DNA of 64,000 nucleotides from Trematomus loennbergii (GCA_012861695.1 JAAOOA010000016.1:24951200-25015199), one strand, 5' to 3'; counted from the stretch's first letter, positions 19,216 to 52,454 are shown. A program made the numbers and translations. The notes: generated by a model not told the origin, from the letters alone.

Positions 19216-19945
19216 CCGGATATCGGTATCGCAACCACAACCTCACACACTGGTACTGAATGTGCATCAAAGTGTTCCTATCCAGCCAAATATACCAAAA
19301 GATGAATGTAAACGACAGAAGAAGCGATCTAAATGTGTATTTCCTTGTTATTCGACAAAGGCCACGCCCCTGATACATCTGCCTACCATTATAGAATGTC
19401 ACCAGTTGTTCGTCCCACAATTTATACGTTAACACCGGCCGGCGAGACACCGGCAGGAGAGGCCCACAAAACACCCCACATAACACCCCACAAACACGAA
19501 AAGTAAAGCAAATCAAACCACCACCGATAAACTATATTAAATTAACACCCATTACACAAAAATAAACGGAAAATATAACGCAAAAGTTTCACTCTTCTCT
19601 TTCAATCACACTTCAAAATCTCCCAGCATGCACCAGGAAGAAGAAGAAGAATACATTTTTGTCTATTCATGCCCTCAAGAGGCCTTTTGTTTATTATTTT
19701 TCATTATTTTATTTTTATTTTTCAACGTAGGAGAGATTTTCCTACGTTTTTCATGAAAAATTATGTCCAAGGAGTGTAGGGTTTGGGAATTATGGCAGGT
19801 TTAAAAAAAATGTTGGGGCGAATTTCAAGCTCTCCTCCACTCTGTTTTGAGATCAAAGCACTCTAGCCTTGACGAGCTGCGCAATACACACTAATGTTTG
19901 AATCTGAAAAAGGCCTCTCTACCAAGCTGTAAACAGCATTCACAC

Positions 19946-19946
<1 letters not shown>
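19216..19946. other. MYH 3' flank and unit junction, units 1/2
   Basis: No gene seen. It holds a C-rich acaccccacataacacccc stretch, a 9-bp hairpin AACGTAGGA/TCCTACGTT with the 14-bp palindrome TTTTTCATGAAAAA, and ends at the GAA microsatellite. Equivalent regions: 1-357, about 38361-39056 and about 57471-58144. Confidence 0.6.

Positions 19947-19991
<45 letters not shown>
19947..19991. repeat. (GAA)n microsatellite, unit 2
   Basis: Fifteen triplets, uninterrupted. Confidence 0.9.
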
Positions 19992-19993
<2 letters not shown>

Positions 19994-20070
19994 GAAGCAG
20001 ACGATTAAAGTAAAGAAGAAAAATAGCATTCCACTAATAAGAAAGACAATTCCATTGAAGATCAAAAACG

Positions 20071-20076
20071 TTTATT
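20071..20076 (-). promoter_or_regulatory. Poly(A) signal of MYH copy 2
   Basis: Same AATAAA hexamer and spacing as in copy 1. Confidence 0.75.
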
Positions 20077-20132
20077 GTGGTATATTTCACATCATATTAT
20101 ATGATTAGAAACAGCCAATCAACTCAAGTGCT

Positions 20133-30420
<10,288 letters not shown>

Positions 30421-31158
30421 GGTGGCAGTTTATTTCTGTGAAGTAAGATAAATCTTATTAATCTTACTTATTTGAATGTTTTCAATCAATTTGATTCAAC
30501 AGCCCAGAATGTCTGTCATCAAAGAAAAATAAACATATCCCCATTAAATAGAATTCTCCTTGAAATTGAAATGGAAGGATTTAAATCAAATTCTCGTTAA
30601 ATCGTCACACAAATGTGCACAGCACCACACTCAGTGAAATGTAGTCTTTGAATTTAACCCATCCTAGTATTTGAAGCAGTGGGCAGCTACTATACAGGGC
30701 CCAGGAAGCAGTGTGGGGGTCAGCTGCTTTGCTCTCAGAGGTAGCAAGTAAACTGAAATGTGGATTGGTAACAATCCACACTTCAATTATTTTCCTGTGT
30801 ACCACTACCAGAACACATTCCAGGATGGAGTTAAAAGTAATTAGCTCATTAAAACGTCTTTCTAACTTAGATTGATGGAATAAAATATATTTACAAATGT
30901 AATGTAGTTGAAATATGTTCATACCTGTTCCACTCTTATTGAAAAGTCAGAAATATTCCACAATCCTGTTGAGAAGATATCATATTGGTCTTAAATCAAC
31001 AAAATTGTTCATGATATTTTTTATAATGAATTTATATTTTAGAAAATTGAGCAAATACAGAATGCATTGAAATGCTATACAGCAGAAGATAAGCCTACCA
31101 CAAGCTGAAGTCTCCAAAGGTCTTCCACCACACCGTCCTCTGTCCTGTTGGGGCTCCC
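30421..31158 (-). other. 5' leader of MYH copy 2
   Basis: Equivalent of the copy 1 leader; the ATG exon reaches about 30435. The donor of the candidate small non-coding exon is kept (exon side starting at 30925), but its acceptor AG is changed (TTTCTGACTT instead of TTTCAGATTT). Confidence 0.45.
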
Positions 31159-31217
31159 TTTATACAATCTGGCTTGCTTACGCAGCGAGGTTAAATGAGG
31201 GCCCTTGCCAAATATGG
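31159..31217 (-). promoter_or_regulatory. Core promoter of MYH copy 2: TATA box and CArG box
   Basis: TATAAA at 31159-31164 and CCAAATATGG at 31208-31217, with the same sequence and spacing as copy 1. Confidence 0.7.
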
Positions 31218-31489
31218 TGTTAACAGGCATTTTTTGGATTTCATCCAGTACAGCTAGTAACTCTGTCTCTTAGGCCCGGTTCCAGAATAAAATGATGACT
31301 TGGGGTGCATCTGAGATTACAGGGGGGTGTTCAAATATTATATGAACCAGCTCATGGTTTGAAATGACAAACATTGAAAAGCAAAAGTATTATTAAAACC
31401 ATGTACTACATCATCACCTTGGTCCCATCATATACTCTGGGAAGAGAATATTTACTGTGCTTGAAAACTGGAATCACATCATCAGTGAG

Positions 31490-32030
31490 GTTGACTTTGT
31501 GACCTGGAGAACTCCTGGCAAATCTTTTCCCTGCGGACTTTATCCAGCAATTCCTTGTGAATGTGACAGACTGCTCCATTGTTAATGCGAATTTGCATCA
31601 TTGTACTTCTCAGCCAGGTCTTCAACCTCCTCAGAGCACTGAATCTCAGGAACAACCATAAGAAGCCGTATAAGGGCTTCTACTTGGTCGAAAAGGCCAC
31701 AGACTTCAGGCAACTGACTCCTCAGAATAGCTGCGGCGTCTGAAGTGGATTTGAATGGAGCTTAAACATGTCAAGCTGCACCTTCAGTGACCTTTGGTTT
31801 AATTCAGGATACTGGTCCACCACTGCGGTGTCCAGCTCCCCAGTTAGGAGGACTTCCTCCAGCTTTGCCAATATTGTCACACCACTCTGATGAAACCTCT
31901 CCTTCAGCTGCATGTCCACAGTATCCAGCACCTTGAAGAAGTCAGCTCTGTAGTGTTCTTCTGGGGTTGTGGGTGTGTGTGCAGTAGTGTCGTTGCCAAT
32001 AAAGCGTTTTATCACCCCCCTATTGTGCAA
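31490..32030 (-). pseudogene. hAT-type transposase remnant, unit 2
   Basis: Same fragment as in unit 1, with the 102-aa open stretch at 31722-32030 and the same internal break. A few substitutions separate it from unit 1. Confidence 0.65.
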
Positions 32031-32208
32031 TATCCTTATCAGGGGCTATAAACAAACAAGTCATACTATTATACTATCTGGTTTTATCATTGACAAATAA
32101 TGACCTACTAAGATACTAACAGGTTTCACATCAAAGGGGTGATAAAGTCTTATCACCCCCCTATTGTGCAATATCCTTATCCTTATCAGGGCTATAAACA
32201 AACAAGTC
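32010..32208. repeat. Direct repeat pair with hairpin, unit 2
   Basis: Repeats at 32010-32063 and 32151-32208, hairpin at 32136-32159. The second repeat has an extra ccttat compared with unit 1. Confidence 0.75.
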
Positions 32209-32221
32209 GTAAAAGACAAGA

Positions 32222-32255
32222 TGGTCAAAGGTCAGATGTCAAAGGTCAAAGGTCA
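32222..32255 (+). promoter_or_regulatory. Cluster of AGGTCA half-sites (DR1-type), unit 2
   Basis: Perfect DR1 at 32243-32255 and TGGTCA-A-AGGTCA at 32222-32234. Confidence 0.4.
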
Positions 32256-32977
32256 GATGTCAGACTGACAGGTGCCACTTCAAAGTGATTTGGAGGCGGG
32301 ACTAAGGTTTATGAGGGTCATAAATCACTCTCTTATCAGGTACTTAATCTCATTCTGACACATACTGGGGTCTTAATACTACTAACGTGCCTAAACTCAG
32401 TAATTCACAAAAAATAGGTTTATTTTTAATGGAGCCTCGTCATCTCACCACGGGCAAACAAGAATATTTACTATAATATTATACTATTGTTAATAGTTTA
32501 CTGTATTATTACTGCTATAACAATCACACATTGAGTTCATTGTTGTGCAATAATAAAATTAGACCGTTGTTTTTTTAAATAGTCTGAATGAAACTCTCTC
32601 TCAGGTGATCAGCTGATCAGCGGGGGCTGTGTGTGACTCTCTTGTTTACACACCTAATGGCCAATCAGCCACAGCTCTCCCACCCCTCCTGTGATCTCCC
32701 AAACACCTTGTGATCTCTCTTCTCCAGCAGTAACGTTTAAATGTAGGTTTGTGTTTACATATTTATGCTGTCGCAGTTCCTGTTGTTTCTATCGCGCATT
32801 TCCGGTATGAAAGCGACTGTGAAACATTTAATAAAAGTGAAATACAATGAACAAGACTTAACGTATTAATAATAATGAATTATTATGTATTATCTCTTCG
32901 ATTTACACACGGCATCTATTGCACGTCTGTCCGTCCTGGGAGAGGGGTCCCTCCTCTGCTGAGGTTTCTCCCATTTT

Positions 32978-33178
32978 CAAATCAAATCAAATCAAATCAA
33001 GTTTTATTTATATAGCACATTTATAAACGATTTTTGATCGAGCCAAAGTGCTGTACAAATAATAAAAATACCCTACAGTAAAGACATTTTACAGCTAATA
33101 CAACAGCAGTTTGTTCAGAATATCAGTATGAGAAAAAAAAAAAATAATAATAATAATTGATTGATTGATTGATTGATT
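32978..33178. repeat. Dispersed-repeat fragment with TTGA tail, unit 2
   Basis: Same element as in unit 1, with two more TCAAA repeats at the start and AAT repeats in place of part of the poly(A). Confidence 0.5.
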
Positions 33179-33353
33179 CCGTTTAGATGTACGATTTTTG
33201 ACTTTGTTTAGAGCAGTGATCTTCTCTTCCTCTCTGCAGCAGAGAGCTAAGCGCTGTCAGACCGGACCATGGCTGTAAAGGCAGAGGGGTGTCTCTAGTT
33301 CCCCCTCGACACATAGACTGATCCTTTTTTTTTGTCCATGTCCGATTGGCTTA

Positions 33354-34180
33354 GGCCCCGCTCACACGAGGCCGTTTGCGTTTTATGCACAGTATTCGTA
33401 TTCAAAAAAGTCTTCCGTTCACATGCATTTGTTTCATTTAACGTGTCTGTTCAAACGAGGCCGCTGGAAACTCTGTAGTACATATGCTGGGACTGTAAGT
33501 GGCGCTGTAACTTCCGCCAATATACACCAAAAGCCGCGAAGAAGAGCAGCCTGGAGCAGCTCCGCAGCAATGTTGCCATGGCTACCCTTCTGTTTAAGCC
33601 CTGAAACTGAAACTGAAACTGAAAGAAACCGAATCTGTTGTTGCTGATGGTTGTGGTAGAGGAGCTGTATATTTTTGCACTAATATCTGTAGCATGGTCA
33701 GTAGCAGTAGCACTAGCAGTAGCTACTGACAGGAGGAAGTCAGTGTGTGTGGCGATTGCTGGTATTCAGCGGGATATAGTAATTTCCTCAGCATATGGAT
33801 AAATGCAACGGGAAGTTAACTGAAAGAAACCAAGAAGCACGTCTCTGTGGATATTGCATCGAGAGGACGGCTCAGAAAGAGAGATATTCTCTACAAACAC
33901 CGGGTGAGATGCACCTTTGTCAATATAATGGATCAATGCATGAAATCTGACTCTGTTTATTTGTTTAAGGAGTATATTGGGCGTTAACAATTCTGGTTTG
34001 CCTTTTATAATATTATTTCATTCAAGAACCCCTTGTGCGTTTAATTAACACAGCTATTTTTGATAGTTGCTAGTACAGCAGTGAGCAGGAGAGGCGGGGC
34101 TATCCTATTTTTCCAGGCAATATTCGTATAGAGGCGATTAAACGGACTCGGTTGACCCCCCAGAGCGTTTCGTTGGTGGT
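33354..34180. mobile_element. TTA-side inverted-repeat element, right end lost, unit 2
   Basis: The left terminus GGCCCCGCTCACACG is kept next to TTA (33351-33353). The right terminus is missing: sequence breaks near gagcgtttcgtt and passes within a few bases into the next element. The interior carries about 90 bp absent from unit 1 and a GAAACT tandem block. Confidence 0.45.
33603..33630 (+). repeat. GAAACT tandem block (ISRE-like), unit 2
   Basis: Three GAAACT repeats followed by GAAAGAAACC. Spaced GAAA blocks form the pattern bound by interferon regulatory factors, but a simple short tandem repeat explains it equally well. Unit 1 has unrelated sequence here. Confidence 0.6.
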
Positions 34181-34185
34181 GTTCT

Positions 34186-34800
34186 TTAAAGGAGAGGTGT
34201 CATGCTTTTCCGGTTATTACCCGTCCCCGTGTGTGTTATGAAGGTTTTTATGCATGTAAACGGTGTGCAGAGTCAAAACCCTCAAAGTACACCCTATAGC
34301 GAGTAAAAACTCATACCTCCCCAAAACGCCTCGTTGGAGATACGTCATTGTCCATTTGATTCTTCCGGGACGGCATGATGTCAAGCCGTACCCGGAATCC
34401 ATTCTCACAGCGTTTATCAACCTTTTTCTTACTCAATATCAAGCCACACTTATTGTTTTTACTTCGGATGTGAGTTTGTGTGTGCTCAGGATGAGTTTGG
34501 CTGTGTTTCGCTATGTATCATAAACAAGGAAACAACACCTCCACGGAGCTCAGCGCGATTCACAACGTCCCGACCAATCACAGCACACTGTGCTCACAGG
34601 GAGGGTGGGGGCTGGAGCTTTGGGAGCTACAACGAGCCGTTAAAGGCAGAGAGTGAAATTCAGTGAATACAAGTAGTTTACAGAGATGCTGTATGAGAAA
34701 CCAATGTGAGTTTGGAAAAATGCACAGAATAAATCTATTTTAGTATACCTCAACAATGGAATTATGATCAGTGGAAATGGCCATGATACCTCTCCTTTAA
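34186..34800. mobile_element. TTAA-flanked inverted-repeat element, internally deleted, unit 2 (615 bp)
   Basis: Same ends as in unit 1, with one substitution in the right repeat. About 200 bp between cggaa and ccattctcacagcg is missing. Confidence 0.65.
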
Positions 34801-36144
34801 TGAAGTAACATGGTTTTGAAACAGACAGAGCAAATCAAGAACACAGCGCCATGTTCGGAGAAGGGTGAAGAAGGAAGGGACAAGCAAGCCTCGTGCTCCG
34901 CGTGTAAATCTGATTCCTGGCTCCTCCTCTCATTGGCTGCTTCGACGATGGGGGGAGTCTGTCTCCCCCTCGTTCTTCTGTGTCTGATATCACATAAATA
35001 AAAGGATTTAGACGTTGTGTGTTTGTTGTATAACTCGACACGCCTTTTCTCCTCGTATTCTCATTCATTTAACATTCAGCAATAACGTTAGCCACAAGCT
35101 AATGCTAACCGGAAATTAAGTATTTTCAGAATAAAACAGTTTTAAGGTCACAGTATGTTTAATCTAAATTACGCCATTTAAACATTGATTTTTATTTCTT
35201 ACAATCCCTCCTTACATACCTTTTAAGGTATGTAAATAATACTGAAATCAATGAGTTCTTCATCTGAACATTGCATAGACATAACATATCAAAACATCAA
35301 TCAAAAATGGAAAAATTCATAACCTTCGTCAAAAATACAAAAATACAAAAAATACTTTGGTTCATCATCAAACATAAAAGTTTTTCATTGTGCATAACTT
35401 CTAGTTTTAACCTTCAATGTCACTCTTAAAATAGCAGCAATTAGCTTGGTATTAGAACATTTCTTACTCTCTCCTTTCACAGAAATCGTTCTTATACTAC
35501 ATTCAGTGTTAAGGCACTTGGTTTCACAAAGTATAAAAAGAAACAAACTATTTGGAATAGTAAAAAGTAATAAAAGAATACACTATCTTGGAATAGTGTA
35601 TGATAAAATGAAATGGATTTACTCTATATTAGAATTGTGTAACATAAAGTTCTTCATTCGAATCATTTGAAGAATCTCATCATGTGGACATTCTTTGAAC
35701 AATCTCATCATTGAACATCCTTATCATTTAATATCCTCATCATTTAAACCATCTCATTATTTAATTCAAGATCTGCATATGGGGGTGGGTCGTCTTGTTC
35801 TGTGAGCATTTTAAACTGTTCCCTCATGAGGAATTGACCCTGAATGTGTTCATTATATCTGGATAAGTGCTGCAAAGTGCAGAATACCGTTTTGATAAGG
35901 GATATATGTGTGTAGTCTTTAATATTAAAAATGATCGCTGGTTGATAGCCACAGAAGTCGTATCACAGTTTAATCTGAGCGGATCACAGTTTACCACAGC
36001 TCTCCACGCTGCGTTGGGATGGGTGTAAACAACTCAGACAGACTGTGTTCACTAAAGACTGTATGAAAGTATAAACGGGTCTCAAATCAACTCGACATCA
36101 TATTAATAACGATACATGATACAAATATAAGACTGACAACAAGA

Positions 36145-36395
36145 TGTTACAGCTGGCTCTGCTTGCAACATAAGGACAACAGTTCCACACAGGAGTTGCC
36201 CAAACAAGTGTTTATTTACCAACACAGTGGTTACAACCAACAATAAAACAAACACAGGAGCGGTGTCCTGTGCACGAGCACAGGGCAGCTGAGAGAGAGC
36301 GAGAGCCTGTTCTGCAGCCCTCTTAAATACTGGCACCAAGTGCCACAGGTGGGTCCCATCACTGCTGATTACAAGGAAACACACAGGTTACAACA
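36145..36395 (-). mobile_element. 3' LTR of a Ty3/Gypsy element, unit 2
   Basis: Same LTR as unit 1 with small indels (251 bp), next to the same polypurine tract. Confidence 0.75.
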
Positions 36396-37335
36396 GCACC
36401 CCCCCCCATAAAAGAAGTGTCCCCAAGACACTGAAACATCCAAACTAACAGAGTTTATACTTACATATAATACATGAAACATAGCTTACCCGGGTGTAAA
36501 TGTTACCCTACTTTACCACTGCCTACTTTCCACATACACCAACTCAGCAACCCGGCACCCTGGAAGCAACTAAAGAGCAGGAATACACTGGAAAAAGAGG
36601 TGAAAACAGGAACAAAACCACCTTAAGGTACTGCTCTCGACAAAGCATCAGCCATCACATTTTCGGAACCTTTGAGATGTTGGATGTCCAAATGGAAAGG
36701 CTGTAGAAACCGGGACCATCTCACTAACCGCTGGTTTGGGTTTGGTGACTTCCTCGGCGTGGCGAACCTGGGACAAGAGCTTCACCAACTCACTACGAGA
36801 GACAGACAATGGAACAGGCAGCAAAAAACAGCATTCCCCAAATTGCCTTTTGGGTCTTGCTCTTTATATGCCTGGGCTCGTGTTACTGCACAAGGTGAAA
36901 AAAATGTGTTACATGCTGGAAATACCTTTGTCAGCTTTTTCTCAGGGTCAGCAAGTTCTCTCACCACTGGCTTGGAGGATACCACTGGTGAAGGAAGCAC
37001 ATCGGGCCACAGTCTGCCACCAGCCAAATCATTACCCAGGATGACTGCCACTCCTGGAACAGGCAAAGAAGGCCGGACTCCCATGGCAACCTCACCCTGC
37101 CCTAAATCACAGGACAACACCAACCGATGCTTTGGAGCAGACAGCAACTGCATCCCCATTCCCTAGACCAAGGGTTCCCAACCTTTTTTCCCAATAGCCC
37201 CCCCAAATGACTCCTGTTGGAAGTTGCGCCAGTACTTAGATCGACTTTACCTCTGGGATCACCAGAACAGTTATCTCTGCTCCCCCAGTCAAATCTCTCC
37301 CCTGAATGAATCTTGTGTGTTAAAGTGTATTCATC
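36396..37335 (-). pseudogene. Gypsy pol remnant, unit 2
   Basis: Same fused protease/RNase H remnant as in unit 1; the protease-side open stretch is 36782-37159. Confidence 0.75.
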
Positions 37336-37337
37336 AG

Positions 37338-38360
37338 CTAACACCCAGCGTCTGTTACATTTTTAACCTTATGCTCATTCAGGTACGTTGCAACGCGTTC
37401 TGGAAGGATGTCTTTGAATTGTTCAAGAAGGAACAGTTCCCTCAAATCATTAAGATTTACTACTTCGGAAGCCGTGACCCATCGATTACATTTCATCGTC
37501 AGCTCCCGAACAAGTTCCACATAGGTCTGTCCTTCTGACTTCCTTAGCTTCCTGAACTGCTGACGGTAGGCCTCAGGCACCAACTCATAAGCTTTCAGCA
37601 CTGCAGTCTTTACCCTAAAGTAATCTTCACTGTCAGCCATACTTAATGCAGAAAATGCTTCTTGAGCCCTACCAGTTAACACACACTGTAATAGCAATGT
37701 TTTCTCCGAATCAGACCACTGTCGTCTTTGGCTAAGTCGCTCAAAAAGTCAAAAAAAAGTATCTACAGTCTTCTCCTCTAATTTCGGTAACAACCTCAAG
37801 TTATAAGCTACATCAAAAGTGGCTGGGGACACCCCAGAAGAAAGCTTACCCTCTTGGATGAGGTCTGACTTGTAACGCTCTTGTTGCAATTCAGCTTCCC
37901 GCACCACTGTAGTTAACCTTAAACGCTCCATCTCAGTTTCCTGTTCACAAGCTCTAGCCCGGTCCTCACGAGCACTTGCTCGTTCCTCACGTTCACTGTC
38001 TTGTTGGTACTGCAGCAGCATTATTTCCTTTCTCTGTTCAAATGTCATTTCACCAAAGTCAGACAAAGAAAACCCTGCACTTCTCTGCCACCCTGGATTT
38101 ATTGCTGCCTTCTGAGCCAACTCATCCTCGGAACAACTATCGAGAGCTACTGCTGGCAGAACTTCTTGCAGAACTTCTTGCAGTACCAACTGGGCCTGTA
38201 ACATGGTCACTATGGTGTCTTTACGACCCTGCTTTGGAACCTCTACCTCAAAATGCTCTGCAATTTTTAATAGTTGGTCTTTGGTACATTTTTCCAGCAG
38301 TCTTTTTGTAGTCCGCTGTACGCGTCCGGATATCGGTATCGCAACCACAACCTCACACAC
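37338..38360 (-). pseudogene. Gypsy gag remnant with SCAN-like capsid region, unit 2
   Basis: Most complete gag: 203 codons open from an ATG at 38360 to the in-frame TGA at 37749-37751, then 119 codons open from 37697 to 37338 in the same frame. It is otherwise identical in pattern to unit 1. It could be mistaken for a host SCAN gene, but the adjoining protease, RNase H end, polypurine tract and LTR identify it as a retroelement. Confidence 0.75.
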
Positions 38361-39055
38361 TGGTACTGAATGTGCATCAAAGTGTTCCTATCCAGCCAAA
38401 TATACCAAAAGATGAATGTAAACGACAGAAGAAGCGATCTAAATGTGTATTTCCTTGTTATTCGACAAAGGCCACGCCCCTGATACATCTGCCTACCATT
38501 ATAGAATGTCACCAGTTGTTCGTCCCACAATTTATACGTTAACACCGGCCGGCGAGACACCGGCAGGAGAGGCCCACAAAACACCCCACATAACACCCCA
38601 CAAACACGAAAAGTAAAGCAAATCAAACCACCACCGATAAACTATATTAAATTAACACCCATTACACAAAAATAAACGGAAAATATAACGCAAAAGTTTC
38701 ACTCTTCTCTTTCAATCACACTTCAAAATCTCCCAGCATGCACCAGGAAGAAGAAGAAGAATACATTTTTGTCTATTCATGCCCTCAAGAGGCCTTTTGT
38801 TTATTATTTTTCATTATTTTATTTTTATTTTTCAACGTAGGAGAGATTTTCCTACGTTTTTCATGAAAAATTATGTCCAAGGAGTGTAGGGTTTGGGAAT
38901 TATGGCAGGTTTAAAAAAAATGTTGGGGCGAATTTCAAGCTCTCCTCCACTCTGTTTTGAGATCAAAGCACTCTAGCCTTGACGAGCTGCGCAATACACA
39001 CTAATGTTTGAATCTGAAAAAGGCCTCTCTACCAAGCTGTAAACAGCATTCACAC

Positions 39056-39056
<1 letters not shown>

Positions 39057-39101
<45 letters not shown>
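39057..39101. repeat. (GAA)n microsatellite, unit 3
   Basis: Fifteen triplets, uninterrupted, as in unit 2. Confidence 0.9.
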
Positions 39102-39103
<2 letters not shown>

Positions 39104-39180
39104 GAAGCAGACGATTAAAGTAAAGAAGAAAAATAGCATTCCACTAATAAGAAAGACAATTCCATTGAAGATCAAAAACG

Positions 39181-39186
39181 TTTATT
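39181..39186 (-). promoter_or_regulatory. Poly(A) signal of MYH copy 3
   Basis: Same AATAAA hexamer and spacing as in copy 1. Confidence 0.75.
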
Positions 39187-39242
39187 GTGGTATATTTCAC
39201 ATCATATTATATGATTAGAAACAGCCAATCAACTCAAGTGCT

Positions 39243-49530
<10,288 letters not shown>

Positions 49531-50262
49531 GGTGGCAGTTTATTTCTGTGAAGTAAGATAAATCTTATTAATCTTACTTATTTGAATGTTTTCAATCAAT
49601 TTGATTCAACAGCCCAGAATGTCTGTCATCAAAGAAAAATAAACATATCCCCATTAAATAGAATTCTCCTTGAAATTGAAATGGAAGGATTTAAATCAAA
49701 TTCTCGTTAAATCGTCACACAAATGTGCACAGCACCACACTCAGTGAAATGTAGTCTTTGAATTTAACCCATCCTAGTATTTGAAGCAGTGGGCAGCTAC
49801 TATACAGGGCCCAGGAAGCAGTGTGGGGGTCAGCTGCTTTGCTCTCAGAGGTAGTCAACTGAAATGTGGATTGGTAACAATCCACACTTCAATTATTTTC
49901 CTGTGTACCACTACCAGAACACATTCCAGGATGGAGTTAAAAGTAATTAGCTCATTAAAACGTCTTTCTAACTTAGATTGATGGAATAAAATATATTTAC
50001 AAATGTAATGTAGTTGAAATATGTTCATACCTGTTCCACTCTTATTGAAAAGTCAGAAATATTCCACAATCCTGTTGAGAAGATATCATATTGGTCTTAA
50101 ATCAACAAAATTGTTCATGATATTTTTTAATGAATTTATATTTTAGAAAATTGAGCAAATACAGAATGCATTGAAATGCTATACAGCAGAAGATAAGCCT
50201 ACCACAAGCTGAAGTCTCCAAAGGTCTTCCACCACACCGTCCTCTGTCCTGTTGGGGCTCCC
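49531..50262 (-). other. 5' leader of MYH copy 3
   Basis: Equivalent of the copy 1 leader; the ATG exon reaches about 49545. It carries the same altered acceptor for the candidate small non-coding exon as copy 2. Confidence 0.45.
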
Positions 50263-50321
50263 TTTATACAATCTGGCTTGCTTACGCAGCGAGGTTAAAT
50301 GAGGGCCCTTGCCAAATATGG
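50263..50321 (-). promoter_or_regulatory. Core promoter of MYH copy 3: TATA box and CArG box
   Basis: TATAAA at 50263-50268 and CCAAATATGG at 50312-50321, with the same sequence and spacing as copy 1. Confidence 0.7.
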
Positions 50322-50577
50322 TGTTAACAGGCATTTTTTGGATTTCATCCAGTACAGCTAGTAACTCTGTCTCTTAGGCCCGGTTCCAGAATAAAATGAT
50401 GACTTGGGGTGCATCTGAGATTACAGGGGGGTGTTCAAATATTATATGAACCAGCTCATGGTTTGAAATGACAAACATTGAAAAGCAAAAGTATTATTAA
50501 AACCATGTACTACATCATCACCTTGGTCCCATCATATACTCTGGGAAGAGAATATTTACTGTGCTTGAAAACTGGAA

Positions 50578-51134
50578 TCACATCATCAAGTGAGGTTGAC
50601 TTTGTGACCTGGAGAACTCCTGGCAAATCTTTTCCCTGCGGACTTTATCCAGCAATTCCTTGTGAATGTGACAGACTGCTCCATTGTTAATGCGAATTTG
50701 CATCATTGTACTTCTCAGCCAGGTCTTCAACCTCCTCAGAGCACTGAATCTCAGAACAACCATAAGAAGCCGTATAAGGGCTTCTACTTGGTCGAAAAGG
50801 CCACAGACTTCAGGCAACTGACTCCTCAGAATAGCTGCGGCGTCTGAAGTGGATTTGAATGGAGCTTAAACATGTCAAGCTGCACCTTCAGTGACCTTTG
50901 GTTTAATTCAGGATACTGGTCCACCACTGCGGTGTCCAGCTCCCCAGTTAGGAGGACTTCCTCCAGCTTTGCCAATATTGTCACACCACTCTGATGAAAC
51001 CTCTCCTTCAGCTGCATGTCCACAGTATCCAGCACCTTGAAGAAGTCAGCTCTGTAGTGTTCTTCTGGGGTTGTGGGTGTGTGTGCAGTAGTGTCGTTGC
51101 CAATAAAGCGTTTTATCACCCCCCTATTGTGCAA
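50578..51134 (-). pseudogene. hAT-type transposase remnant, unit 3
   Basis: Clearest of the three copies. Open stretches at 50826-51134 and 50578-50817 lie in different frames; the second includes MPEVCGLFDQVEALIRLL and then FSALRRLKTWLRSTM. The segment usually found between those motifs is missing, and a frameshift separates the two stretches. Confidence 0.68.
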
Positions 51135-51311
51135 TATCCTTATCAGGGGCTATAAACAAACAAGTCATACTATTATACTATCTGGTTTTATCATTGACAA
51201 ATAATGACCTACTAAGATACTAACAGGTTTCACATCAAAGGGGTGATAAAGTCTTATCACCCCCCTATTGTGCAATATCCTTATCCTTATCAGGCTATAA
51301 ACAAACAAGTC
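51114..51311. repeat. Direct repeat pair with hairpin, unit 3
   Basis: Repeats at 51114-51166 and 51255-51311, hairpin at 51240-51263. Same extra ccttat as unit 2. Confidence 0.75.
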
Positions 51312-51324
51312 GTAAAAGACAAGA

Positions 51325-51358
51325 TGGTCAAAGGTCAGATGTCAAAGGTCAAAGGTCA
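51325..51358 (+). promoter_or_regulatory. Cluster of AGGTCA half-sites (DR1-type), unit 3
   Basis: Perfect DR1 at 51346-51358 and a second imperfect pair just before it, as in unit 2. Confidence 0.4.
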
Positions 51359-52079
51359 GATGTCAGACTGACAGGTGCCACTTCAAAGTGATTTGGAGGC
51401 GGGACTAAGGTTTATGAGGGTCATAAATCACTCTCTTATCAGGTACTTAATCTCATTCTGACACATACTGGGGTCTTAATACTACTACGTGCCTAAACTC
51501 AGTAATTCACAAAAAATAGGTTTATTTTTAATGGAGCCTCGTCATCTCACCACGGGCAAACAAGAATATTTACTATAATATTATACTATTGTTAATAGTT
51601 TTACTGTATTATTACTGCTATAACAATCACACATTGAGTTCATTGTTGTGCAATAATAAAATTAGACCGTTGTTTTTTTAAATAGTCTGAATGAAACTCT
51701 CTCTCAGGTGATCAGCTGATCAGCGGGGGCTGTGTGTGACTCTCTTTGTTTACACACCTAATGGCCAATCAGCCACAGCTCTCCCACCCCTCCTGTGATC
51801 TCCCAAACACCTTGTGATCTCTCTTCTCCAGCAGTAACGTTTAAATGTAGGTTTGTGTTTACATATTTATGCTGTCGCAGTTCCTGTTGTTTCTATCGCG
51901 CATTTCCGTATGAAAGCGACTGTGAAACATTTAATAAAGTGAAATACAATGAACAAGACTTAACGTATTAATAATAATGAATTATTATGTATTATCTCTT
52001 CGATTTACACACGGCATCTATTGCACGTCTGTCCGTCCTGGGAGAGGGGTCCCTCCTCTGCTGAGGTTTCTCCCATTTT

Positions 52080-52279
52080 CAAATCAAATCAAATCAAATC
52101 AAGTTTTATTTATATAGCACATTTATAAACGATTTTTGATCGAGCCAAAGTGCTGTACAAATAATAAAAATACCCTACAGTAAAGACATTTTACAGCTAA
52201 TACAACAGCAGTTTGTTCAGAATATCAGTATGAGAAAAAAAAAAATAATAATAATAATTGATTGATTGATTGATTGATT
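52080..52279. repeat. Dispersed-repeat fragment with TTGA tail, unit 3
   Basis: Same as in unit 2. Confidence 0.5.
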
Positions 52280-52454
52280 CCGTTTAGATGTACGATTTTT
52301 GACTTTGTTTAGAGCAGTGATCTTCTCTTCCTCTCTGCAGCAGAGAGCTAAGCGCTGTCAGACCGGACCATGGCTGTAAAGGCAGAGGGGTGTCTCTAGT
52401 TCCCCCTCGACACATAGACTGATCCTTTTTTTTTGTCCATGTCCGATTGGCTTA

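Noticed and set aside
17032..19589. Complete Gypsy element with two LTRs
   Set aside because: No second LTR or primer-binding site is found on the gag side, and most of pol is missing.
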